DNA of 12,336 bases from assembly GCA_964370005.1 (NCBI GenBank), contig CAYJGR010000066.1, positions 1 through 12,336 on the forward strand, read 5' to 3'. The position numbers and the translations under genes are program-made. The DNA comes from Heteroruminococcus sp964370005. Its GTDB lineage: Bacteria; Bacillota; Clostridia; Oscillospirales; Ruminococcaceae. This document shows, piece by piece, positions 1-6,150 of this stretch (its first letter is position 1; each line of letters opens with the position of its first letter). The notes under the pieces are model-generated. The model was not told where the DNA came from, did no database searches, and was given only the letters and a program-made list of their open reading frames with translations.

Positions 1-246
1 CCTCAAATTATATTATGTGACGAGATAGGCACCATGGAAGAAATCGAGGGTGTTAGAGCTTCTTTGGGGTGCGGGGTCAAGGTTGTTACCACAATCCATG
101 CCGGCACTTGGCAGGAGGCTGTACATAGACCACAGTTTGGAGCACTTATACGCACGGGGGCATTTTCAAAGGTGGTATTGCTACGAGGTGCCGATCAGCC
201 CTGCCAAATCGCCGATATAAAGGGGGCGGAGGATTTTAATGTTTAA
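1..246 (+). CDS. spoIIIAA: Stage III sporulation protein AA, C-terminal part (5' truncated by window edge)
   Basis: The reading frame is open from base 1 (first codon CCT), so only the last 81 residues are visible; the Walker A region and N-terminus lie outside the window. The visible part opens with the Walker B stretch IILCDEIGT, followed by a THAGTW segment, a RP motif and the C-terminal ATPase core. SpoIIIAA belongs to the AAA/type II-IV secretion ATPase superfamily and is thought to energise the mother cell-forespore channel from the mother-cell cytoplasm. The assignment rests on the Walker B match together with the seven following spoIIIA genes. The stop codon (244-246) overlaps the spoIIIAB start by 8 bases, which suggests translational coupling. 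The sigma-E promoter expected upstream of this gene is not in the window. Confidence 0.93.
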   Translation, partial: PQIILCDEIGTMEEIEGVRASLGCGVKVVTTIHAGTWQEAVHRPQFGALIRTGAFSKVVLLRGADQPCQIADIKGAEDFNV

Positions 247-745
247 GCTGATTGGTGCGGTGCTTGTTACTCTCAGCGGATGGGGGGCGGGGTTTTATCT
301 AAGCCTTAGGAAAAATCACAACATCGAGGATGTGCGAAGTATCATACGTTATCTTGATAGCATGGCCGCAGAACTTAGCCTGACAAGGGCACCCCTTTGT
401 GATATAGCACAGGAACTGGCCGACCGTCACGAGTTTAGGTATTTGGAGTTTGCGAGGATGTGCGCCCAAAGCGGTGGTATGAGTCGGAGTTTTGCAGAGA
501 TTTTTTTACAGGCGACAAAACATCTCAAACCTTGGGCAAGACATGAGGTCGCCCCCTGCCTTGCGGGCTTGTCCGATCAGCTGGGCAATACCCCACTCGA
601 CACACAGCTTGCCGCTATCGAAAACTGTAAAAACGGCCTTGGCATAATACTCGAGGATATGATAAGTAAAAAAAAGAAGTGTGCGGGACTGTACAACAGC
701 GTGGGAGCACTGGGCGGGGCTGCACTTGTCATACTTATGTGGTGA
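239..745 (+). CDS. spoIIIAB: Stage III sporulation protein AB
   Basis: This 168-residue protein is close in length to the B. subtilis protein (about 171). It has an N-terminal membrane segment at about residues 3-22, a helical soluble middle with many charged residues (about 25-148), and a C-terminal hydrophobic segment (about 151-168) ending in Trp. That is the expected layout for SpoIIIAB, whose soluble domain resembles the GspF-type platform proteins of secretion systems and which is thought to partner the SpoIIIAA ATPase at the outer forespore membrane. The ATG at 239 is preceded by a GGAGG site at 228-232, 6 bases away, inside the end of spoIIIAA. Identification comes from topology, length and operon position; the primary sequence of this family is not strongly conserved. 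Confidence 0.92.
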   Translation: MFKLIGAVLVTLSGWGAGFYLSLRKNHNIEDVRSIIRYLDSMAAELSLTRAPLCDIAQELADRHEFRYLEFARMCAQSGGMSRSFAEIFLQATKHLKPWARHEVAPCLAGLSDQLGNTPLDTQLAAIENCKNGLGIILEDMISKKKKCAGLYNSVGALGGAALVILMW

Positions 746-759
746 GGATTTTTAGCAAA

Positions 760-767
760 AGGAAGTG
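760..767 (+). promoter_or_regulatory. Ribosome binding site that selects the GTG start of spoIIIAC
   Basis: The AGGAAGTG site lies 6 bases before the GTG at 774. An ATG at 770-772 is only 2 bases away from it and is in a different frame. An in-frame TGA at 771-773 directly precedes the GTG, so no earlier start is possible for spoIIIAC. Confidence 0.7.
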
Positions 768-773
768 ATATGA

Positions 774-968
774 GTGGAAGTCGATTTGATATTCAGAATT
801 GCGGCAATAGGCATAATTGTTTCGGTGCTTTATCAGGTGCTACTGCGCTCGGGCAGAGAGGAACAGGCCATGCTAACCTCACTGGCGGGGCTTATCGTGG
901 TGCTTATGATAATCATATACGAAATAAGTGAGCTGTTCGAGACGGCACAAAGTGTGTTTGGGCTTTAG
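774..968 (+). CDS. spoIIIAC: Stage III sporulation protein AC
   Basis: This is a 64-residue protein with two hydrophobic segments (about residues 5-24 and 32-50) joined by a short polar loop containing the family-typical GREEQA stretch. B. subtilis SpoIIIAC is about 68 residues with the same pattern (VDLIF at the start, the loop, then ISELF near the end). It is a small membrane component of the channel and is related to SpoIIIAD. The start is a GTG: the codon just upstream in the same frame is TGA, and the next in-frame ATG would remove the first membrane segment. It sits 28 bases after spoIIIAB and 12 bases before spoIIIAD. Confidence 0.94.
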   Translation: MEVDLIFRIAAIGIIVSVLYQVLLRSGREEQAMLTSLAGLIVVLMIIIYEISELFETAQSVFGL

Positions 969-980
969 GGGTGAAATGGC

Positions 981-1373
981 ATGATTGATATATACAGCGT
1001 TGTGGGACTGGCTATCGTGGGGGCGGTGCTTTCCCTTGTCCTGCGCCAATATCGCCCCGAGTACAGCATAGTGGTCGCTTTGTGTACGAGTGTGATCATA
1101 CTCATAGCGGTACTGTCGGCAATGCAGGAGATCATAGATACGGTGCAAAATCTTTTGACCCGTGCCAATATTGAGGGGGAATTTGCACAAGTACTGTTTA
1201 AGTCACTTGGGATATGTGTGGTGGCACAACTGGCGGCCGATGCCTGTAGGGATGCGGGGGAAAGTGCTATAGCCACCAAGGTCGAAATGGCCGGCAAGGT
1301 GGCGGTGTTGGTGGTGAGTTTGCCACTGTTTTCCGAGCTTATTAGCATATCGGCACGACTTCTTTCGGTTTAG
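981..1373 (+). CDS. spoIIIAD: Stage III sporulation protein AD
   Basis: This 130-residue protein matches the usual length (about 133 in B. subtilis). It has hydrophobic segments at about residues 4-21, 27-48 and 104-122. Between the second and third lies an amphipathic region containing VLFKSLGICVVAQLAADACR, a segment typical of the family, with a conserved-looking DAGE stretch after it. SpoIIIAD is an integral membrane part of the SpoIIIA channel in the mother-cell (outer forespore) membrane. The ATG at 981 is preceded by GGGGTGA (968-974), which overlaps the end of spoIIIAC. The reading frame is intact. Confidence 0.94.
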   Translation: MIDIYSVVGLAIVGAVLSLVLRQYRPEYSIVVALCTSVIILIAVLSAMQEIIDTVQNLLTRANIEGEFAQVLFKSLGICVVAQLAADACRDAGESAIATKVEMAGKVAVLVVSLPLFSELISISARLLSV

Positions 1374-1395
1374 GACAATGAAAGGATAAAGGATT

Positions 1396-2550
1396 ATGAA
1401 AAAGCTTACACTTTTGTTTTTGACCGCCTCTATGATGCTACTCTTGCCGTATAGCGCCCTTGCCACAGAGCAGGGTGATATGGCCGATATGATATCCCCT
1501 TACCTCGAGGCAAGCGAGGCAGACAGGCTCTGGCAAAGCCTACCCGATGCTACAAAACGCTCACTGCAGGAGTTGGGACTGGACGAGATTAGCCCACAGA
1601 ACATAACCGAGCTCCAACCCGGCAGTGTGTTCGAGGAGGTTTGGCAGAGTATGCTCACCGCCTTGCGTAGCCCATTTGCCACCCTCACCGCCGTGACAGG
1701 TGTGGTCATACTTTCAGCTTTTTTGGAGGGGGTGGGCAGTACCGCCACAGGGATGGGAAGTTCCCTGTCACAGGTATTCTCGGTGGTGTCCTCGGTCACA
1801 ATCTGTGCCGCCATCGCCCTGCCTGTCATAGACTGTATCACCTCGACTGCCGAGGCCATAACTAATGTGGCAAACTTCATGCTATCATTTTTGCCGATAT
1901 TTACAGGGGTGATAACTGCGGGCGGACAACCCATTACCGCCTCTACATACCACATATTCCTTTTTTGGATTTGTCAGGTAATAGCACAGTTCTCAGCGGG
2001 AACACTCGTGCCACTCATGGGGATATATCTTGGCATCTCGGTGGCCTCGTCGGCCGCGCCCTCGCTGAATTTAAGCGGTACAGTGGGGCTTATCAAGACG
2101 ATACTCTCATGGGCTATGGGGCTTATGATGACGATATTTGTGGGACTGCTGACTATATCCTCAATCGTTTCGTCGAGTGGCGACACAGTCAGTGTAAAGA
2201 CAGCACGGTTTTTGATAGGCAGTTTTGTGCCGGTGGTGGGGGGTGCGTTGTCCGAGGCCTTTGCGGCAGCACAGGGCTGTGTACGCCTGCTTAAAACAAC
2301 ACTCGGGGCATATGGGGTCATAGGTACAGCGGCTATATTTTTGCCGGTTATCTCCCGCCTTGTGGCTTGGTATGTCACCATAAATATTTCGGGGGTACTC
2401 AGTGAGGTGTTATCACTGTCTAAAATTAGTGCGCTTTTAAAGTCGGTGGCAGCCACACTCGGGCTACTGCTGGCTATGGTGCTTTGTTTTGCGCTACTGC
2501 TAATAATCTCGACTACCATTATGCTTATGGTGGGGCAGGGGGTGGGCTGA
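1396..2550 (+). CDS. spoIIIAE: Stage III sporulation protein AE
   Basis: This is the largest membrane protein of the channel, 384 residues, within the usual family range. Residues 1-23 form a signal peptide: KK, a hydrophobic core, and an ALA cleavage motif before Thr24. A polar extracytoplasmic part of about 70 residues follows, and then many hydrophobic segments from about residue 95 to the C-terminus, consistent with a polytopic membrane protein. The membrane part is rich in Ser, Thr, Gly and Ala. SpoIIIAE is required for channel function and engulfed-forespore integrity. The ATG at 1396 has AAAGGA sites upstream (1381-1386 and 1388-1393). The TGA (2548-2550) shares its last base with the ATG of spoIIIAF, so the two are probably translationally coupled. 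Confidence 0.95.
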   Translation: MKKLTLLFLTASMMLLLPYSALATEQGDMADMISPYLEASEADRLWQSLPDATKRSLQELGLDEISPQNITELQPGSVFEEVWQSMLTALRSPFATLTAVTGVVILSAFLEGVGSTATGMGSSLSQVFSVVSSVTICAAIALPVIDCITSTAEAITNVANFMLSFLPIFTGVITAGGQPITASTYHIFLFWICQVIAQFSAGTLVPLMGIYLGISVASSAAPSLNLSGTVGLIKTILSWAMGLMMTIFVGLLTISSIVSSSGDTVSVKTARFLIGSFVPVVGGALSEAFAAAQGCVRLLKTTLGAYGVIGTAAIFLPVISRLVAWYVTINISGVLSEVLSLSKISALLKSVAATLGLLLAMVLCFALLLIISTTIMLMVGQGVG

Positions 2551-3032
2551 TGGAAGCTTTACAGCAGTGGGGGCTTGCGGTATGTTCGGCGGCGGTGGTA
2601 GGGGGCATTGTGCAAATAATCTCCCCCGACAAGGCCATGGGGCAGGTGTTTCGCATGAGTCTCGGGGCGTTTTTTCTATGTTGCCTCTTATCCCCCTTTC
2701 TCACCCTCACCCCCGATATCATCACAGAGTTTGATATAGACAGCACTCCCCGGCAGGAGGACATAGCACAAAACATACAGCAGGAGATGGACGAGGGGTT
2801 TTATACCGCCCTTGGAGACGGTCTGCGTCAGGCTGTGCAAAAAAAGCTTGAGGATTTGGGCATATTAGAGGGGGATATCACAGTATATATAACCGAAGGA
2901 TATACTACACTCACCCCCGAGGATATGGTGGCCGAAATAGTATTGCCCGAAACGTATCATGAGCGACATAAGGAAATAAGCGATTATTTGGTGTATGAAC
3001 TCGGTATAACGATTCGCATTGGATATAGCTAA
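2550..3032 (+). CDS. spoIIIAF: Stage III sporulation protein AF
   Basis: I take the ATG at 2550, in a TGATG overlap with the spoIIIAE stop and after a G-rich Shine-Dalgarno stretch (2538-2545). An upstream in-frame start at 2484 would add 22 residues lying entirely within spoIIIAE, which is less likely. The 160-residue protein begins with two hydrophobic segments (about residues 7-24 and 35-52). A soluble domain of about 105 residues follows, ending in a ring-building-motif-like alpha/beta fold (the ITVYITEGY strand, then EIVLPETYHERHKEISDYL). B. subtilis SpoIIIAF is longer (about 206), so this is a short clostridial version. It is a membrane-anchored channel component. Confidence 0.92.
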   Translation: MEALQQWGLAVCSAAVVGGIVQIISPDKAMGQVFRMSLGAFFLCCLLSPFLTLTPDIITEFDIDSTPRQEDIAQNIQQEMDEGFYTALGDGLRQAVQKKLEDLGILEGDITVYITEGYTTLTPEDMVAEIVLPETYHERHKEISDYLVYELGITIRIGYS

Positions 3033-3050
3033 GGCGTGTTAACACCGCCT
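3032..3050 (+). other. Small inverted repeat between spoIIIAF and spoIIIAG
   Basis: AGGCGTGTT is followed directly by AACACCGCCT, so the two halves pair with one bulged C. The repeat starts on the last base of the spoIIIAF stop and ends 21 bases before spoIIIAG. It is too compact and lacks a run of T, so it is unlikely to be a full terminator. It could dampen read-through or act as an RNA processing or stability element. Confidence 0.4.
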
Positions 3051-3070
3051 AATAAAAGGGAGGAAAGGCT

Positions 3071-3667
3071 GTGCAAATATTAGAAAATGAAAAAGAAAAA
3101 GAGAGTGGCAAGGCACGGCCTTTGGAAAACGTACAAAAAGCTGTAAAAAACGGCAAGGCGACATGGATTATAGTGGGTATGGGAATTTTGGGGATAGTGT
3201 TTATTGTGTTTCCTATATTTTCGCCGACCGAGCCGATACCCGAGACTGCGCAAAACATACAGACTGAGGAGGGTACAGCGGATGAAGATTATGCAAAGAG
3301 TCTTGCACAGGGGTTGGAGGAGATACTGGGCAGTATGGCGGGGGTGGGGGAGACAAAGGTAATGGTAACTCTTAGCCAAGATTCCGAGTACATATATGCA
3401 CAAGACAGCACATTATCACAGCAGCAAAACGGCAGCGGGGAGCAATCTTTAGAGCTTACCAGTGATACCGAGGGCACGCATGTGATACTGGATGAATCGG
3501 GCAGTGATAGAGCGCTGCTCAGTACAAGGCTACGGCCAAAGGTACAGGGTGTGATTGTGGTGTGTACAGGGGGGGATGATCCCGTTGTGGCGGGGCAGGT
3601 GACCGAGGCTGTCTCGGCGGCCTTGGGAGTTGGCAGCAGCAGTATTGTGGTGACAAAGCTAAAATAA
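3071..3667 (+). CDS. spoIIIAG: Stage III sporulation protein AG
   Basis: This 198-residue protein has a short charged cytoplasmic N-terminus rich in Lys and Glu, one membrane segment at about residues 31-50, and a large extracytoplasmic domain. The end of that domain (VGETKVMVTL, then the RPKVQGVIVVCTGG stretch and ALGVGSSSIVV) matches the SpoIIIAG ring-building-motif domain. SpoIIIAG is known to form a large ring in the intermembrane space, resembling type III secretion rings. Residues about 105-140 (Asp, Ser, Gln, Gly rich) probably form the inserted linker seen in this family. The start is a GTG with a strong GGGAGG site (3058-3063) 7 bases upstream. B. subtilis SpoIIIAG is about 229 residues. 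Confidence 0.95.
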   Translation: MQILENEKEKESGKARPLENVQKAVKNGKATWIIVGMGILGIVFIVFPIFSPTEPIPETAQNIQTEEGTADEDYAKSLAQGLEEILGSMAGVGETKVMVTLSQDSEYIYAQDSTLSQQQNGSGEQSLELTSDTEGTHVILDESGSDRALLSTRLRPKVQGVIVVCTGGDDPVVAGQVTEAVSAALGVGSSSIVVTKLK

Positions 3668-3698
3668 CAGCGTTAATATTTGGGGAGGCGGTCAAGAT

Positions 3699-4280
3699 AT
3701 GAAACTGAACATGATTTTAGGGAAAAAGCAAATAGTGCTCTCGGCGCTGATACTGGCGCTGGGTATAGCGGTTTATTTAAATTATCAGTATTCGAGTGTG
3801 GATAGTAATTTTGAGCTGACAAATGCCCTTATGGCTGAGGAGGCGACCGACACGGCGGGTGAGGTGAGTGAGGGGGAAGCTTTGACCGAGCAGGAGGACG
3901 GTACAGAGATTGAAGTGGAGAGTTATGGCGAGGCATATTTTGCCGAGGCCAAGTTATCCCGCAGCAAGTCACGGGATGAAGCCATAGAGGCATTGGCTAC
4001 CATGCTTGATGATGCCGATATACCTGCCGAGCAAAAAACCGAGCTTGCACTACAGGCCACAGCCATGGCCGAGTCGATTGAGATAGAGGGTAAAATAGAA
4101 AATTTAGTAAAGGCTAAAGGTTTTGAGGAATGCATGGTTTATTATGATACCGAGAAGGTCGATGTGATTGTAAAAGCTGAGGGTGGGCTAAATGATCAGC
4201 AGGTGGCACAACTTCAGGATGTAATTTTGTCCGAGGTTTCGGTACCGGCCGAAAATATCCGCATAGTTGAAGTGAAATAA
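3699..4280 (+). CDS. spoIIIAH: Stage III sporulation protein AH
   Basis: This 193-residue protein has a short cytoplasmic N-terminus, one membrane segment (about residues 12-28), a strongly acidic linker (about 44-75, many Glu and Asp), a long helix, and a C-terminal alpha/beta ring-building-motif domain (about 100-193) ending in ENIRIVEVK. SpoIIIAH is known to bind forespore SpoIIQ in the intermembrane space, which makes it the docking protein of the channel. It is the last gene of the sporulation block. The ATG has a GGGGAGG site (3682-3688) 10 bases upstream. A new promoter starts just after its stop codon. The SpoIIQ partner is not in this window. Confidence 0.95.
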   Translation: MKLNMILGKKQIVLSALILALGIAVYLNYQYSSVDSNFELTNALMAEEATDTAGEVSEGEALTEQEDGTEIEVESYGEAYFAEAKLSRSKSRDEAIEALATMLDDADIPAEQKTELALQATAMAESIEIEGKIENLVKAKGFEECMVYYDTEKVDVIVKAEGGLNDQQVAQLQDVILSEVSVPAENIRIVEVK

Positions 4281-4283
4281 ATG

Positions 4284-4311
4284 TTGTGCAATGAGAAAAA
4301 TGTGGTATAAT
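4284..4311 (+). promoter_or_regulatory. Probable sigma-A promoter with extended -10, downstream of spoIIIAH
   Basis: TTGTGC (4284-4289) serves as the -35, then a 16-base spacer, then a perfect TATAAT -10 (4306-4311) preceded by TGG, which makes an extended TGnTATAAT element. Transcription would start near 4318, just before the assembly gap, and would read into the Asp23-family gene and possibly beyond. This fits a need for vegetative expression of the housekeeping genes, independent of the sporulation operon. The -35 matches the consensus only in TTG, but the extended -10 compensates. Confidence 0.65.
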
Positions 4312-4321
4312 ATCCATGTAA

Positions 4322-4421
4322 NNNNNNNNNNNNNNNNNNNNNNNNNNNNNNNNNNNNNNNNNNNNNNNNNNNNNNNNNNNNNNNNNNNNNNNNNNNNNNN
4401 NNNNNNNNNNNNNNNNNNNNN
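4322..4421. other. Assembly gap of 100 N
   Basis: Exactly 100 unknown bases, a common placeholder length for a scaffold gap of unknown size. It hides the leader, ribosome binding site and first part of the Asp23-family gene. The real distance may be larger, so further genes inside the gap cannot be excluded. Confidence 0.99.
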
Positions 4422-4679
4422 CCATTTAGCTCGGGACTTACAAGCGGATGGATACTCAAGGCCAAATCCCCCCGCCCCATAGTGGTGGAGCTTTCGGACG
4501 ATGTGGCCGGCATCGATATAAATGTGACAATGTATTACGGCGCTAAAATTCCCGAGGTATCTGCAAAAATTCAGCAGGCCATAAAGGAAGCGGTACAAAC
4601 CATGACCGGCGTTGCAGTTACAAAAGTCAACGTGCATATTGCAGGGGTAGTTTTCCCCAAAACCGAAACCGAGTCGTAA
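4422..4679 (+). CDS. yqhY: Asp23/Gls24 (YqhY) family protein, N-terminus lost in assembly gap
   Basis: The frame is open from the first base after the gap (codon CCA at 4422) to TAA at 4677-4679, giving 85 visible residues. The second half is typical of the family: a V-E-L-S strand, a strand ending in YYGAKIPEV, a helix, AVQTMTGVAVTKVNVHI, and a final GVVFPK. Complete members have about 115-125 residues, so roughly 35-40 are missing. A GTG at 4482 would leave only 65 residues and cut the fold, so it is not the start. In B. subtilis, YqhY lies in the same neighbourhood and has been linked to control of acetyl-CoA carboxylase; whether that holds here is unknown, as accB and accC are not seen. 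Confidence 0.88.
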   Translation, partial: PFSSGLTSGWILKAKSPRPIVVELSDDVAGIDINVTMYYGAKIPEVSAKIQQAIKEAVQTMTGVAVTKVNVHIAGVVFPKTETES

Positions 4680-4687
4680 ACTGAATT

Positions 4688-4725
4688 ACACACCCTTCCC
4701 TGTTATCTTGGTGGGGAGGGTGTGT
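4688..4725 (+). terminator. Strong GC-rich hairpin between the Asp23-family gene and nusB (terminator-like or attenuator)
   Basis: The left arm (4688-4700, ACACACCCTTCCC) pairs with the right arm (4713-4725, GGGGAGGGTGTGT) over 13 base pairs, with a single G-U pair and a 12-base loop. It begins 9 bases after the upstream stop. The sequence after it (GGGTTTGTGT) has only a weak T run, so termination may be partial. No promoter is evident between the hairpin and nusB, so nusB probably depends on read-through. Confidence 0.6.
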
Positions 4726-4770
4726 GGGTTTGTGTAAACATGTAATGGTTTTTGTAGAACGGAGTGTAGC

Positions 4771-5190
4771 ATGACAAGACGAGAAGCAAGAGAACAGACC
4801 TTTTTTTTGCTGTTTGAAATAGACTTTCACGGCGAGAATTTGCAGGAGACAGCACAAAATGCGGCCGAGTGTAGAGATTTGCAGGTAGACCCATACACAA
4901 TGATATTGGCTGAAAAGGTTCTTGGTATAGCATCTGAATTGGATGAACATATCTCGACACATTCGAAAAAATGGAAGGTTGAGCGCATCTCACGTGTGGC
5001 ACGTTCACTACTGCGTATGGCTATGGGTGAGATACTGCTGGAGCAGGAGGATGTGTCCACCAGTGTATCTATAAATGAGGCGGTAGAACTGGCTAAAAAG
5101 TACGGTGGTGAGGATGACCGCGCTTTTATCAATGGTGTGCTCGGTGCATTTTCACGCAGAGGACAAGCCCCCGCTACCACTGAGGGGTGA
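4771..5190 (+). CDS. nusB: Transcription antitermination factor NusB
   Basis: This 139-residue all-helical protein has the usual NusB length. Recognisable parts are the N-terminal helix with an Arg-rich start (TRREAREQTFFLLFEID), the centre with SKKWKVERISRVARSLLRMAMGE, the SINEAVELAKKYG segment, and the conserved FINGVLGAF near the end. NusB with NusE (ribosomal protein S10) binds boxA RNA and supports antitermination in rRNA operons. The ATG follows GGAG (4761-4764). Upstream lies a 91-base spacer holding the hairpin at 4688-4725. The stop TGA (5188-5190) adjoins the next gene, so the run from here on is probably cotranscribed. Confidence 0.96.
   Translation: MTRREAREQTFFLLFEIDFHGENLQETAQNAAECRDLQVDPYTMILAEKVLGIASELDEHISTHSKKWKVERISRVARSLLRMAMGEILLEQEDVSTSVSINEAVELAKKYGGEDDRAFINGVLGAFSRRGQAPATTEG
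5182..5190 (+). promoter_or_regulatory. Ribosome binding site favouring a TTG start for the Kae1-like gene
   Basis: GAGGGGTGA closely resembles the AGGAGGTGA consensus and ends 5 bases before TTG at 5196. It overlaps the alternative GTG start at 5187, for which there is no properly spaced site. The site lies over the end of nusB. Confidence 0.55.
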
Positions 5191-5195
5191 TTAAG

Positions 5196-6149
5196 TTGGC
5201 ATGGGTTTTAGGGCTGGATACCAGCAACTATACCACTTCGGCAGCGGTGTATAATACCGACAATCATAAATATATTCATCGGCGAAAACTATTGCCGGTA
5301 GTGGACGGTGCCTTGGGTCTTCGACAGAGTGACGCCGTCTTTTCGCACGTCCGACAGCTCCCACAGGTCATAGAGGAGTTGTTTTTTGACGCACATATAA
5401 ATGATATTACAGCTGTGGGCATTTCGAGCAGACCTCGTGATGAGGAAGGTTCGTATATGCCCTGCTTTTTGGTTGGTGAGGCGGTGGGACGCAGTGTGGC
5501 ACTCACCCACAAAGCTCATGTGTATACATTTTCGCATCAGGCGGGACACATGGCAGCGGCACTGCTTAGTATCGATCGCCTTGATCTAATGGAGGATGAA
5601 TTTTTAGCACTGCATGTTTCGGGGGGGACGACCGATGTATTGCATGTCACCCCCGATCCCACAAAGGTGCTGTCGGTGAGTATGCTGGCAAGTTCATTGG
5701 ATATAAAGGCTGGGCAGGCGGTGGACAGGGTGGGGGGAATGCTCGGGCTACCCTTTCCCGCAGGTAAGGCGCTTGATGCCCTGTCACTTGATTGTAAGGA
5801 AAATAAGTTCCCCCATAAACCTGCTCTACGTGATGGCAACTGCTGTTTATCGGGCATTGAAAATATCTGTGAAAATATGCTTAAAAATGGAGAGTCATCG
5901 GCTAAGATTGCCCGCTGTTGTCTCGAGTTTTTGGGTAAATCACTTGAGGGTATGCTACTTCATGCCAAAAATAGATACCCTAATCTACCGGTAGTGTGTT
6001 GTGGCGGGGTCATGGCCAATACACTGATAAGAAAACGGTTGTCGGCTATAGATGGGGTGATATTCTCACAGGTCGAGCTGTCGTCGGACAACGCCTGTGG
6101 GGCGGCAGTTTTGGCAGGATATGCCCACAAGATATATGGGGGTGAATGA
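5196..6149 (+). CDS. TsaD/Kae1-like (peptidase M22 family) protein of unknown function
   Basis: This 317-residue protein has the ASKHA fold of the TsaD/Kae1/Gcp family. Visible motifs are LGLDTSNYTTS at the start (phosphate-binding strand-turn), SHQAGH with His114 and His118 as the HxxxH metal ligands, VSGGTTDV (like the TsaD SGGHT motif), CCGGVMANTLIR, and SSDNACGAA near the end, where the Asp matches a TsaD metal ligand. TsaD makes the t6A tRNA modification with TsaB, TsaE and TsaC, but the motifs here are looser than in true TsaD, and TsaB/TsaE are not neighbours. It is more likely a paralogue, often annotated O-sialoglycoprotein endopeptidase. I prefer TTG at 5196 for its ribosome binding site; GTG at 5187 would add MIK and overlap nusB by 4 bases. 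Confidence 0.8.
   Translation: MAWVLGLDTSNYTTSAAVYNTDNHKYIHRRKLLPVVDGALGLRQSDAVFSHVRQLPQVIEELFFDAHINDITAVGISSRPRDEEGSYMPCFLVGEAVGRSVALTHKAHVYTFSHQAGHMAAALLSIDRLDLMEDEFLALHVSGGTTDVLHVTPDPTKVLSVSMLASSLDIKAGQAVDRVGGMLGLPFPAGKALDALSLDCKENKFPHKPALRDGNCCLSGIENICENMLKNGESSAKIARCCLEFLGKSLEGMLLHAKNRYPNLPVVCCGGVMANTLIRKRLSAIDGVIFSQVELSSDNACGAAVLAGYAHKIYGGE
6138..6145 (+). promoter_or_regulatory. Ribosome binding site fixing the xseA start
   Basis: GGGGGTGA lies 5 bases before the ATG at 6151, which supports that start over in-frame codons further upstream (6097, 6136) that overlap the preceding gene. Confidence 0.65.
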
Positions 6150-6150
6150 T

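Noticed and set aside
965..1348. 127-codon open frame on the minus strand opposite spoIIIAD
   Set aside because: Shadow of spoIIIAD with the Thr/Ala/Ser bias of antisense frames; no motif recognised.
1500..1955. 151-codon open frame on the minus strand opposite the first half of spoIIIAE
   Set aside because: Same reasons: shadow of spoIIIAE, low-complexity Ser/Thr/Val content, no supporting signals.
1974..2519. 181-codon open frame on the minus strand opposite spoIIIAE
   Set aside because: It lies fully inside a well-conserved membrane protein gene, shows no recognisable motif, and is the kind of frame that arises opposite Ser/Thr/Val/Ile-rich coding sequence. I see no promoter or ribosome binding site for it.
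2484..2549. Upstream extension of spoIIIAF by 22 residues
   Set aside because: It overlaps the end of spoIIIAE, adds residues unlike the family start, and the ATG at 2550 has a TGATG coupling and a G-rich site.
2880..2910. Possible internal sigma-E-like promoter in spoIIIAF (TATACTAC as -10)
   Set aside because: No matching -35 at a 14-16 base spacing; the match is no better than expected in AT-rich coding sequence.
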